From assembly GCA_951813065.1 (NCBI GenBank), contig CATOTH010000002.1, positions 558,001 to 622,000 on the forward strand: 64,000 nt of DNA. Reading direction: 5' to 3'. Position 1 is the stretch's first letter; every line of letters begins with the position of its first letter. A program made the position numbers and the translations under genes. The notes under the pieces were generated by a model. It had not been told where the DNA came from. It saw only the letters and a list, made by a program, of their open reading frames with translations, and did no database searches. Source of the stretch: an uncultured Bryobacterales bacterium (GTDB lineage Bacteria; Acidobacteriota; Terriglobia; Bryobacterales; UBA6623). Positions 53,969-62,209 of the stretch are shown here, one piece after another.

Positions 53969-54841
53969 CTAGACGCTACAGAGCTCCACCGCTTGCCGCA
54001 GCGATGTCATCGGATCCCGTACCGGGATGAACTCGTGGGCGAAGTAGCCATCGAATCCCAGGTCGGCGATCGCATTCGAGATCGCCTTGTAGTTGAGCTC
54101 CTGCGTGTCGTCGATCTCGTGGCGGCCGGGGTTGCCGCCGGTATGGAAGTGGCCGAGGTAGTCGATGTTCTCGCGGATCATGCGAATGACATCCCCTTCC
54201 ATGATTTGCATGTGATAGATGTCGTAGAGCAGTTTCACGCGAGGCGACTCCACCCGTTTCATCAGTTCCACACCCCATGCGGTTTTGTCGCACTGGTAGT
54301 CCCGATGATTGACCTTCGAGTTGAGTAGTTCCATCATGATGGTCACTTCCTCGTCCTCGGCCTGACCCTTGATGCGGTTGAGCACCTTGGCGGAATTGTC
54401 CCAGGCTTCTTCGTCCGACATCCCCCGGCGGTTGCCCGAGAAGAGGATCAGGTTCGGCACGCCCGCCTTCCTGGCGGCGGAGATCAGGTCACGGGCGTTT
54501 GCCTCGATACTGGCGTGGTACTCGATGCGGTTCGTCCCGTTCGGAATCGTACAAATGCCGTTTCCGACCGCACAGGTCAGCCCGTACTTCGCGAGGGTCG
54601 GCCACTCCTCCTTCCGGAGTAGTTCCACGGACACGATACCCATGTTGGCGGCGTGCTCGCACAGGTCTTCGAGGCTCATGTCTCGGTAACACCACTTGCA
54701 TACAGACTGGTTCAGGCGTCCGCTCGCCCTTGCGTTCTCGGCAGCGAGACCGGCGCGCGTGGCGCCGGAAAGGATCCCGAAGGAGGCTGCCGCCTTCAGT
54801 GCGCCGCGTCGCGTCGTCGGGTTGCTGGCAGGGTTGGTCAT
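53969..54841 (-). CDS. Tat-exported Hyi-like TIM-barrel protein
   Basis: A 290-residue member of the sugar phosphate isomerase/epimerase (hydroxypyruvate isomerase-like) superfamily. It has a twin-arginine signal TRRGALKAAASFGILSGATRAGLA. The core contains VTIMMELLNSKVNHRDYQCD, VKLLYDIYHMQIMEGDV, YLGHFHTGGNPGRHEIDD and GYFAHEFIP, where Glu, Asp, His and Glu residues can bind a divalent metal. TAGAAT lies nine bases before the ATG. It precedes the aldo/keto reductase on the same strand with a 72-base gap that contains a small GGGGC/GCCCC hairpin. Confidence 0.82.
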   Translation of the reverse strand: MTNPASNPTTRRGALKAAASFGILSGATRAGLAAENARASGRLNQSVCKWCYRDMSLEDLCEHAANMGIVSVELLRKEEWPTLAKYGLTCAVGNGICTIPNGTNRIEYHASIEANARDLISAARKAGVPNLILFSGNRRGMSDEEAWDNSAKVLNRIKGQAEDEEVTIMMELLNSKVNHRDYQCDKTAWGVELMKRVESPRVKLLYDIYHMQIMEGDVIRMIRENIDYLGHFHTGGNPGRHEIDDTQELNYKAISNAIADLGFDGYFAHEFIPVRDPMTSLRQAVELCSV

Positions 54842-54850
54842 GGCCCTTGG

Positions 54851-54856
54851 ATTCTA
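54851..54856 (-). promoter_or_regulatory. -10-like hexamer before Hyi-like gene
   Basis: TAGAAT on the minus strand (five of six) lies nine bases before the ATG at 54841. Confidence 0.35.
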
Positions 54857-54949
54857 GCACCCGCCAGTGCGATCCTCGGATCCGAAAATGAGGGATCGGG
54901 CGGGTTCGGAGAGGCCGGGATGTCGTCCAGCCGCCCTGCTCCGGCAGCT

Positions 54950-55840
54950 TCAGAGGGTCTTGCCCGTGATCGTGGCGTAGGCTTCCAGATACTTCTCCGA
55001 AGTGTTCCGTACGACATCGTCGGGCAGTCCAGGCCCGGGGGGCCGCTTGTTGAATTGCACCTCTTCCAGGTAGTCGCGGAGGTATTGCTTGTCGAACGAC
55101 TCCTGCCCGCGACCCGGTTGGTACAGTTCCAACGGCCAGTACCGGGACGAGTCCGGGGTGAGCACCTCGTCGCCCAGAACGATCTCTCCGTCGAGCGTGC
55201 CGAATTCGAGCTTCGTGTCTGCCAGGATCAGCCCGCATGCGAGACCGTGCTGAGAGGCGCGGTCGTAGATATCCAGTGTGAGGTCGCGAAGCCTGGAGGC
55301 CGTCCCCGCTCCCACGATCTGGCTGGCCTCCTCGAAGCCGATGTTCTCGTCGTGGCCCGTCTCGGCCTTCGTTGCCGGCGTGAAGATCGTTTCTGGCAGC
55401 TTCTGGCACTCACGCAAGCCCTCCGGCAGGCGGACCCCGCACACGGAGCCTGTCCGTTGGTAGTCCTTCCATCCGGATCCAACGATGTACCCGCGCGCGA
55501 CGCATTCGATCGGAAACATCTCCAGGCGCTTGACCAGCATTGACCGGCCTTCCAGTTGATCGCGGTGCTTCTGGAGATCATCCGGATATTCATCGATATC
55601 GGCGGTAATGAAATGCGTTCCGATGACATCTTCGAGCAATTCGAACCAGAAGATCGTCAGCTGGTTGAGGACCTCGCCCTTGCGGGGAATCGGTGTCGGC
55701 AGGACGACGTCGAAGGCCGAGATGCGGTCGGAAACAACGATCAGGAGGCGGTCTTCGCCGACGGCGTAAAGGTCGCGAACCTTGCCGCGGGAAAGCAGTG
55801 GGAGTTCGGGTATGTTCGATTCGATCAGGACGTTCGGCAT
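54950..55840 (-). CDS. purC: phosphoribosylaminoimidazole-succinocarboxamide synthase
   Basis: Purine biosynthesis: ligates aspartate to CAIR. The 296-residue form from the ATG at 55840 (MPNVLIESNIPELPLL) fits the longer SAICAR synthetase class. RGKVRDLYAVGEDRLLIVVSDRISAFDVVLP is the nucleotide-binding N terminus, with RGYIVGSGWKDYQRTGSVCG, KAETGHDENIGFEEA and GLILADTKLEFG in the C-terminal half. TATACT (five of six) lies eight bases upstream of the ATG. It is monocistronic. Confidence 0.95.
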   Translation of the reverse strand: MPNVLIESNIPELPLLSRGKVRDLYAVGEDRLLIVVSDRISAFDVVLPTPIPRKGEVLNQLTIFWFELLEDVIGTHFITADIDEYPDDLQKHRDQLEGRSMLVKRLEMFPIECVARGYIVGSGWKDYQRTGSVCGVRLPEGLRECQKLPETIFTPATKAETGHDENIGFEEASQIVGAGTASRLRDLTLDIYDRASQHGLACGLILADTKLEFGTLDGEIVLGDEVLTPDSSRYWPLELYQPGRGQESFDKQYLRDYLEEVQFNKRPPGPGLPDDVVRNTSEKYLEAYATITGKTL

Positions 55841-55848
55841 GGTGTGTG

Positions 55849-55854
55849 AGTATA
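55849..55854 (-). promoter_or_regulatory. -10-like hexamer before purC
   Basis: TATACT on the minus strand lies eight bases before the ATG at 55840, close enough to give a nearly leaderless message. Confidence 0.35.
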
Positions 55855-55913
55855 TGCGGTTTCTGCAACGGATCCGCGGGCGGTTGAAGCGCACCGCGGA
55901 CTCCGCGTGCGGG

Positions 55914-58247
55914 TCAGGTCTTCGCCAGCGCGGCCCATACGGCCGGCGGGCTCATCGGCAAGCGCTGCATCCGCACGCCCACCGCGTCGTGGATGGCGTT
56001 GGCAACGGCAGGGAGCGGCGGAACGATGTTCGCCTCGCCCACCCCGCGCACGCCAAACGGATGCCCCGGATTGGCGACTTCGACGATGCAGGTGTCGATC
56101 ATCGGCAGGTCGAGCGTTGTCGGCATGCGATAGTCCAGCAAGGTGCTGTTCCTCATCGTGCCGTCCTCGCCCATGAAGTATTCCTCGTTCAGTGCCCAGC
56201 CGATTCCCTGGACCGAACCGCCCTGCATCTGCCCCTCGACATAGCTCGGGTGCACGGCCTTGCCCACGTCCTGCACGGCCGTGAACCGCACGATGTCGAC
56301 TTTTCCGGTCTCGGGATCGACTTCCACGTCGACAATGTTGGCGGCGAAGGATCCGCCAACCCCCCGCGGCTTCACCGTGGCGCTGGCGCTGATCGGACCG
56401 CCCGTCCGGCTGGCCTGGGCGGCGAGTTCTTGGAATGTCGCGCTGCTTCCGTTGGCGGTGTAGGTCCCCTTGGAGTGCTCGACTTGCTCCGGCTCCACCG
56501 CCCACAGCATGGCTGCGCGAGTCTTCATCTCGTCCACCACCTTTTGAGCGGCGTCGTGCGCGGCCCAGCCGGTCGCAAACGTCGTGCGGCTGCCCCCGGT
56601 CACCGACGTGAAGCCCACCGAGTCCGTGTCAACGACTTCCGGCAAGATGTCCTGCGCGGAAATGCCTAGGACCTCGGCGGCTTGCATTGCGATCGATGTT
56701 CGTGTACCCCCGATATCCGTTGACCCCTCGACGAGATTGACCGTGCCGTTGGTGTTCACGTTGAGCGTGCAACTCGATTCCAGCCCGGCGTTGAACCAGA
56801 ATCCGATTGCGACGCCGCGGCCTTGGTTGGGCCCGACCAGCGGGGCGCTGTAGTGCGGATGGTTCTTGACCGCTTCGAGGACCTCCACGCACCCGATGCG
56901 GCGGAACTTGGGTCCGTCGGCGCGTCGGGTTCCTTCCCTGGCCGCGTTGAGCAAGCGGAATTCGACGGGATCAAGTCCGAGCCTCAACGCCACTTCGTCG
57001 ATCACCTGCTCGGCTGCGAATGCTGCCTGGGGGGAGCCGGGCGCCCTGTACGCCGCGCAGCTGGGCTTGTTGACCACGACGTCGTAGCCGTCGACCGCGA
57101 CGTTCTCGCAATCGTACGCCGCGAACACACACATGCCCCCCGGCACCACAAATGATCCCGGATAGGCGCCGGCCTCGTAGGCAAGCTCGGCTTCCATGGC
57201 CTGGATCTTCCCGTCTGCAGACGCTCCGATCTTCACCCGGGTATGGGTTCCGGCCGTGGGGCCGGTTCCGAGGAACACCTCTTCGCGCGACATGACGATC
57301 TTGACCGGCCGGCCCGTCTTTCGCGACAGCAGGGCCGCGACCGGTTCCATGTATACCGGGATCTTGCCCCCGAAGCCGCCGCCGATCTCGGTCGGTGTCA
57401 CCTTCACTGTGGAGACGGGGATGTCGAGGATGGTCGAGACCACGTCGCGCACGACGAACGCCCCCTGCGTGCTGCACCACAGGAGCAGGCGGCCGTCATG
57501 GTTCCACAAGGCCGTCACCGTGTGCGGCTCAATGTAACCCTGGTGCACGGTGGCGGTATCGAAGGAGCGCTCGACAATAGTGTCCGCTCGGGCGAAGCCC
57601 GTTTCCACATCGCCCTTCGTCCACCGGAAGTGTTCGGCCACGTTGGAGCGGCGATTGGACTCCTCGCCGAGTTCCTTCGTGACGAGGTCGTCATGCAGGA
57701 GCGCGGCTTCCGGGCGCATCGCGTCCGGAGCGGTCAGCGAGCATGGCAGCACGTCGTACTCGATGTTGATCGCGCTCGCCGCCTCGAGCGCAACATGCGC
57801 GTTGCTTGCCGCGACAGCCGCCACGGCATGGCCCTGGTACAGGACCTTGTCCTTCGCCAGAACGTTGCCGTGGACGTAGGCGAGCGGCGTGTCCCCTTCA
57901 CCGACATCGACGATCTTGTCCCCTGCATCGGGGAGGTCGCCCGCGGTCATGACCGCATGGACGCCGTCCATTTGCTCCGCTCGGGAGGTATCAATCGACA
58001 GAATCCGCGCATGGGCGTGCGGACTGCGCAGGATCGCCCCGTGCAGTGTGCCCGGTAGCGTAACGTCGGCTCCATAGACCGCCCTGCCCGTGACTTTGTC
58101 TGCTCCGTCATGGCGCACGGGGCGCGACCCGACGATATCGAACGTTTGATTGGCCAGCACCATGTTGGGTTCGTACCCGTTCGCGGCTGCCGGGCCCGGC
58201 TTGCGGTCCTGCCCGGTGGTCTCGGAATCTGTCGCTGCGACGGTCAT
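55914..58247 (-). CDS. molybdenum hydroxylase large subunit
   Basis: Molybdopterin-binding subunit of a xanthine dehydrogenase-family (CoxL-type) hydroxylase, 777 residues. It carries the binding loops VRHDGADKVTGRAVYGAD, PTEIGGGFGGKI, CAAYRAPGSPQAAF, GSTDIGGTRTSIAMQ and the catalytic-Glu region RGVGEANIVPPLPAVANA. The AYRAPGS loop lacks the C-S-F-R signature of form I CO dehydrogenase. The start (ATGA) overlaps the stop of the 2Fe-2S subunit by four bases, so the operon FAD-FeS-Mo is translated in order. The substrate (purine, aldehyde, nicotinate or other) is unknown. Confidence 0.9.
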   Translation of the reverse strand: MTVAATDSETTGQDRKPGPAAANGYEPNMVLANQTFDIVGSRPVRHDGADKVTGRAVYGADVTLPGTLHGAILRSPHAHARILSIDTSRAEQMDGVHAVMTAGDLPDAGDKIVDVGEGDTPLAYVHGNVLAKDKVLYQGHAVAAVAASNAHVALEAASAINIEYDVLPCSLTAPDAMRPEAALLHDDLVTKELGEESNRRSNVAEHFRWTKGDVETGFARADTIVERSFDTATVHQGYIEPHTVTALWNHDGRLLLWCSTQGAFVVRDVVSTILDIPVSTVKVTPTEIGGGFGGKIPVYMEPVAALLSRKTGRPVKIVMSREEVFLGTGPTAGTHTRVKIGASADGKIQAMEAELAYEAGAYPGSFVVPGGMCVFAAYDCENVAVDGYDVVVNKPSCAAYRAPGSPQAAFAAEQVIDEVALRLGLDPVEFRLLNAAREGTRRADGPKFRRIGCVEVLEAVKNHPHYSAPLVGPNQGRGVAIGFWFNAGLESSCTLNVNTNGTVNLVEGSTDIGGTRTSIAMQAAEVLGISAQDILPEVVDTDSVGFTSVTGGSRTTFATGWAAHDAAQKVVDEMKTRAAMLWAVEPEQVEHSKGTYTANGSSATFQELAAQASRTGGPISASATVKPRGVGGSFAANIVDVEVDPETGKVDIVRFTAVQDVGKAVHPSYVEGQMQGGSVQGIGWALNEEYFMGEDGTMRNSTLLDYRMPTTLDLPMIDTCIVEVANPGHPFGVRGVGEANIVPPLPAVANAIHDAVGVRMQRLPMSPPAVWAALAKT

Positions 58248-58729
58248 GTTGAGGATTCCTCCCTGCAGAGAGATGCCGTTGCCTGGACCGACCGTACGAT
58301 CTTGTCGTAGCCGGTGCAACGGCAGAGGTTGTTCGCCAGCCAGAGGCGGATTTCATCCTCGCTCGGGTTGGGATTTTGGTCGAGAAGCGCCTTCGATGCC
58401 ACGATGAAGCCGGGTGTGCAAATTCCGCACTGCAGGGCGGCACCCGTGAGGAAAGCGCTCTGGAGATCGTGCAGGGCGCTGCCCTTCGCGATACCTTCGA
58501 CCGTGAGGATCTCGGCACCCTCGGCTTCGGCACCCAGCACGAGGCACGCCGGCACGATGCGGCCGTCCATCTCGACGGTGCACGCTCCGCAGTTGCCGTC
58601 GTTGCAGCCTTCCTTTGTGCCGGTGAGCCGCAAGACGTCGCGCAGCACCTCCAGCAAGGACTGGCGCGGCTCGCACAGAAACTCGGCAGGCTGCCCGTTG
58701 ATCGTGGATCGAACGTGAATGGACTGCAT
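58244..58729 (-). CDS. molybdenum hydroxylase 2Fe-2S subunit
   Basis: A 161-residue CoxS-type subunit with two iron-sulfur clusters: a plant-ferredoxin-type N-terminal box (GCNDGNCGACTVEMDGRIVPAC) and a C-terminal box (QCGICTPGFI, then CRCTGYDKIV). It carries electrons from the molybdenum site to FAD. ATG at 58729 is preferred to the longer frame from 58813, which overlaps the FAD gene. It lies between the FAD and molybdopterin subunit genes. Confidence 0.93.
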   Translation of the reverse strand: MQSIHVRSTINGQPAEFLCEPRQSLLEVLRDVLRLTGTKEGCNDGNCGACTVEMDGRIVPACLVLGAEAEGAEILTVEGIAKGSALHDLQSAFLTGAALQCGICTPGFIVASKALLDQNPNPSEDEIRLWLANNLCRCTGYDKIVRSVQATASLCREESST

Positions 58730-58746
58730 TGACCAGACTCTCCTTC

Positions 58747-59622
58747 TCACGCCAGCGTCCCGCCGGCCCGCAGCACGGCCTTTTCGAGCGCACGGCGGGT
58801 CAACACTTCGCACAAGTGCTTGCGGTACTCGGCGGTCCCGCGCATGTCGGTAATCGGTCTCGCCGCGGCCTTGGCCGCCGCCGCCGCCCTGGCGATGACC
58901 TCGTGTTCGACCGGTTGGCCGCGGAGCGCCACTCCGGCTTTCTCGACAAGCAGCGGCGTGGGCGCGACCGAGGCCAACGCGACGCGGCCGTCACGGAATG
59001 TCCCGTTGCCGAGTGTCACCGAAACGCCCGCGCCTGCCACGGCGATGTCCATCTCGTTCCTCGGGATGAATCGCAGGTAACATGCCCCGGAATGCTCTGG
59101 AGGGGGTGGCACATGAAGCGAGACGAGGACTTCGTTGTCCGCCATCGCGTTGCGGCCGGGGGCGATGCAGAACTGGTCGACCGGCAACTCGCGCTCGCCC
59201 CGGACGGAGGCGATCCGGCACACGGCACGGAGAGCGATCAAGGCAGGCACAGCATCCGCGCTCGGAGCGGCGTTGCAGAGGTTGCCGCCGACGGACGCCC
59301 GGCCCTGGATCTGTGTGCCGCCGATCATCGACACCGTGTCTATCAGGCCCGGATAGGCTCGTGACACGGTCGCGTCCCCATAAATCCGGTAGCATGGCAC
59401 GGCCGCTCCTAGGGTCAAGCCATCGGAGGTGCCGAAGCGCAGTTCGTTCAACTCCGGCACGTGCTTGACGTCGACCACGGCACCGTTCCGGCAGTGACCC
59501 GCCCGCATCTGCACCAGCAGGTCCGTACCGCCGGCGAGCGCACGGGCCTGCTTGCCGAATCGATCGAATAGCCTGAGGCACTCGTCAAGGGTCACTGGGC
59601 GGTGGTATTGAACCGAGTGCAA
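58747..59622 (-). CDS. molybdenum hydroxylase FAD subunit
   Basis: A 291-residue CoxM-type FAD-binding subunit. ALAGGTDLLVQMRAG binds the FAD pyrophosphate, and TQIQGRASVGGNLCNAAPSADAVPAL is the second FAD motif of the family. ALASVAPTPLLVEKA and the C-terminal helices are typical. It is first in the operon and is preceded by a perfect TATAAT on the minus strand at 59697-59702. Confidence 0.92.
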   Translation of the reverse strand: MHSVQYHRPVTLDECLRLFDRFGKQARALAGGTDLLVQMRAGHCRNGAVVDVKHVPELNELRFGTSDGLTLGAAVPCYRIYGDATVSRAYPGLIDTVSMIGGTQIQGRASVGGNLCNAAPSADAVPALIALRAVCRIASVRGERELPVDQFCIAPGRNAMADNEVLVSLHVPPPPEHSGACYLRFIPRNEMDIAVAGAGVSVTLGNGTFRDGRVALASVAPTPLLVEKAGVALRGQPVEHEVIARAAAAAKAAARPITDMRGTAEYRKHLCEVLTRRALEKAVLRAGGTLA

Positions 59623-59696
59623 GAACCGGATCCTCCTTCGGCGCGGGACGCCGACCCTCCCGCGAGAACTGCGGCGGGAGTGTCGGGTAGCACTCC

Positions 59697-59702
59697 ATTA
59701 TA
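59697..59702 (-). promoter_or_regulatory. -10 element for molybdenum hydroxylase operon
   Basis: A perfect TATAAT on the minus strand 74 bases before the ATG at 59622, in the 290-base divergent region shared with the sigma factor gene. A convincing -35 is not visible at 16-18 bases. Confidence 0.4.
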
Positions 59703-59912
59703 TGTGGCTATCCGCGGGCTGCCTCTGCCGGGCTGCGGGACCCGAAATACCGGACGCCCGGCGGCTTTTGTGGGCTCGCGAAACACCGTTCGGGTGCATT
59801 TGACATTCCGTTCGGCGGGAGCGACCATCTAAGGGTAAGCTTTCCTGCCGCAAGAATGCCTTCGTCAATCGTCTTGGTATTGAGGGGCGGATGAAAGCCA
59901 GCGAGGTTTCCT

Positions 59913-60476
59913 GTGCGCACCTCCGACCAGCCTGACGAGATCAGACAGGCCGCGATCGAGACGGAGCAGCTGTTCAGTGAATACTCCCCCAGCTTGGTTC
60001 GCTACTTGCGAACCGGCCTGCGGGACGCTACAGAGATCGAAGACCTCGCCCAGGAGACCTTCATCCGCTATTTCCAGGCCCGTTCCAACGGTGAGAAGAT
60101 CGAAAACCCCAAGGGGTGGCTCTACCGCGTGGGGCGTCGGCTGGCGGTGGACCATGCCAAGAAGGCGAGGCCGGTCCTGCTTGACGACGAGGGATGGAGA
60201 GGAGTCGAGGCGGGTCGGGCCGAGCCGGCTGGTGCCGACGATGGGGAGCAATCGCAGCGCTGGTCGCATTTGCCGTGGCACGTGCTGAGCGAGATGGAGA
60301 AAGAATGCTTGTTGCTGCGGGCGGAGGGACTGACATTCCGAGAAGTTGCAGACGTTTTGGATGTGTCGATGTCGAGCGCTGCCAGTTACGTGGCTCGAGC
60401 GATCAAGAAGTTTCAGCGAGCGGTTCCAAAAACTAGTGAGACACCTGACCACAGACGAACTACTCCTCTACGCTGA
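59913..60476 (+). CDS. ECF sigma-70 family sigma factor
   Basis: A 187-residue extracytoplasmic-function sigma factor. Region 2 is visible as LFSEYSPSLVRYLRTGLRD and EIEDLAQETFIRYFQ (2.2-2.4), followed by NPKGWLYRVGRRLAVDHAKK. Region 4 is LSEMEKECLLLRAEGLTFREVADVLDVSMSSAASYVARAIKK (helix-turn-helix binding the -35). The start is GTG at 59913. Its end overlaps the next gene by 41 bases, so the two are coupled, and that gene encodes its probable anti-sigma factor. Confidence 0.9.
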   Translation: MRTSDQPDEIRQAAIETEQLFSEYSPSLVRYLRTGLRDATEIEDLAQETFIRYFQARSNGEKIENPKGWLYRVGRRLAVDHAKKARPVLLDDEGWRGVEAGRAEPAGADDGEQSQRWSHLPWHVLSEMEKECLLLRAEGLTFREVADVLDVSMSSAASYVARAIKKFQRAVPKTSETPDHRRTTPLR

Positions 60477-62190
60477 AGGCGAGCTAGGGGACCGTGCGCT
60501 TTGCCGACACGTGCGGGACTGCGTCGACTGCAAGGCCCAGTTGGTGGACGTCCAGGAGACGTACTTCCATGCCGCCTCCGCGATCCGCGCACAAGCGCTT
60601 GAACTTAGTGCGGAGCCGACCCAGTTGCACCGCCTCCGGGTCCGCCTCGCCGCAGAGGCCGAATTGCTTGCCGCGCATCTGAACACGGAAGACCTGCTGA
60701 TTTCCGTGGAGAGCGAGCTGGAAGGCGACCGCCAGACGCATCTCGCGGCCTGCGTTGCTTGCCAGAACCGGGCGGCCGACTTGCACATCAGGCTCGCCGA
60801 GATCGAGTGCGAACTGCATTCCCGGCTGGCCCTTGAATTGCCAACCGAGCGTAGGGCCGCAGCCCTGGCGGCGTTGCGCAAGCGGCTGGCCAAGGAAGTG
60901 GAAGCCAAGACCGCCGCACGGGCGGGGAAATGGCATTGGGTGCCGCGGCTTACCCTGCCAAGGATTCCCGCCTTCGCTTCGTTTGCGCCGGCGGCCGCGA
61001 TGGCGGTTTTGGTTGCGTGGGTCGGGTGGAACGCGATCTCCGGACCCGAAAGCGCGAGCGTGCAGCCCGAGATCCAGACGGCTGCCGTTGTCCCGCCAGC
61101 CCCAGCGCCCGCGCCTGGACTGCCCCTGGCGACAGAGCAGGCCTCGCGACCGGACTCAGTGCCGGCTGGTTCCCGAGGTCTCGAACGCATTTCGGTTGAG
61201 CCGTTGCGCACCGCGCCGCCAGAATTGGAATTGCTAGCCGGGACACGCGCTCCGGATCTTGAAGCCACGCTGGTGGCCATGCCGGCGTCCCTGGGTATCG
61301 CGTTGCCGCAGTTGTCTGACTTCCCCGCTCCCCAGGTGGATGCGCCGGTTCAGTTGGCGGTTGCGATCCCCGTGCCCCTGCCCGTTCGCACAACTCCGCC
61401 CGCACCCGATTCCCTGGCCGCTGTGGCCGAAGGTAGCTGGCTGCTCGCCAAGACTGGATTGTGGAAGGAGTCTCTCGAGGCTGGCGGTTCGGATGGTCGT
61501 ATCCGCTTCGCCGGCATCGTGGACACGGACCGGGATCGCATTGAGATCGAGAGCAAGCTCCGCAAGGCTTCAGACTGGCCGCTGACCTTCTCGATCGAGG
61601 TTCGCCCGGCGCTGGCGGCGCCATCCACTCCGCTAGCGGCCGTCAGCAACCTGGACCGTCCTAGCGGCGGTTTGGTGCGCACTTCCTTGCTGCGACACTA
61701 CGAGGACTCCGCGCGCCGTTCGTTCCGTGCGTTGGACCGAGGCCGCCTTGAAGGCGAGCTTGATCGCTATGTGAGCGGCGTGTTTCGAGCTGAGTCGGAT
61801 CTGCTGGCTCATGTGCATGCTCTCCACCGCCTGCTCAACCGTCCCGGCATCGCCTCGGTGCGCGAGACGGACGCCTTCCAGAAAGTGGTTCGGTTCCATT
61901 TGGATGGCATTGTAGGTCGCGAGGACGGGATCTACCGGCGGTTGCAGGAAGTCCTGCCGAGACAGTACTGGGCCTATAGCGGGTCGCGAGCGGAATCACC
62001 GGACGGGACCAGCCTCGGCGCGCTGAGCCGGGATTTGCTGGCTGACACCCTGGCGCTCGACCGTGTGCTGACCGCCATGTTCTTTGGAACGAGCGAGGCG
62101 ATTGACGCGCGGGAAACCAATCTCTCGAGTGCCGACCTGCTGAAGCGGGTCCGTCGGCGCGCCCTGCAGTTGCGCGCTGCCCTCAGGTAG
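60436..62190 (+). CDS. anti-sigma factor with duplicated zinc-binding module
   Basis: A 584-residue membrane protein. It starts with two similar zinc-binding modules of the ZAS type: H3...H25-x3-C29-x2-C32 and H81...H102-x3-C106-x2-C109. The flanking text also repeats (HLTTDELLLYAEGEL versus HLNTEDLLISVESEL). The single ZAS module is what normally grips an ECF sigma factor. After a coiled, charged stretch a transmembrane helix (about residues 179-198, PAFASFAPAAAMAVLVAWVG) is followed by a large extracytoplasmic domain with a proline-rich stretch and a helical tail. GTG at 60436 is chosen; the frame is open upstream. It overlaps the sigma gene and precedes a TonB-dependent receptor. Confidence 0.8.
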   Translation: MRHLTTDELLLYAEGELGDRALCRHVRDCVDCKAQLVDVQETYFHAASAIRAQALELSAEPTQLHRLRVRLAAEAELLAAHLNTEDLLISVESELEGDRQTHLAACVACQNRAADLHIRLAEIECELHSRLALELPTERRAAALAALRKRLAKEVEAKTAARAGKWHWVPRLTLPRIPAFASFAPAAAMAVLVAWVGWNAISGPESASVQPEIQTAAVVPPAPAPAPGLPLATEQASRPDSVPAGSRGLERISVEPLRTAPPELELLAGTRAPDLEATLVAMPASLGIALPQLSDFPAPQVDAPVQLAVAIPVPLPVRTTPPAPDSLAAVAEGSWLLAKTGLWKESLEAGGSDGRIRFAGIVDTDRDRIEIESKLRKASDWPLTFSIEVRPALAAPSTPLAAVSNLDRPSGGLVRTSLLRHYEDSARRSFRALDRGRLEGELDRYVSGVFRAESDLLAHVHALHRLLNRPGIASVRETDAFQKVVRFHLDGIVGREDGIYRRLQEVLPRQYWAYSGSRAESPDGTSLGALSRDLLADTLALDRVLTAMFFGTSEAIDARETNLSSADLLKRVRRRALQLRAALR

Positions 62191-62209
62191 CCGCTAGACT
62201 GAATCTACA

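Noticed and set aside
55914..59622. Aerobic CO dehydrogenase (coxMSL)
   Set aside because: The subunit order fits, but the active-site loop lacks the C-S-F-R signature of form I CoxL.
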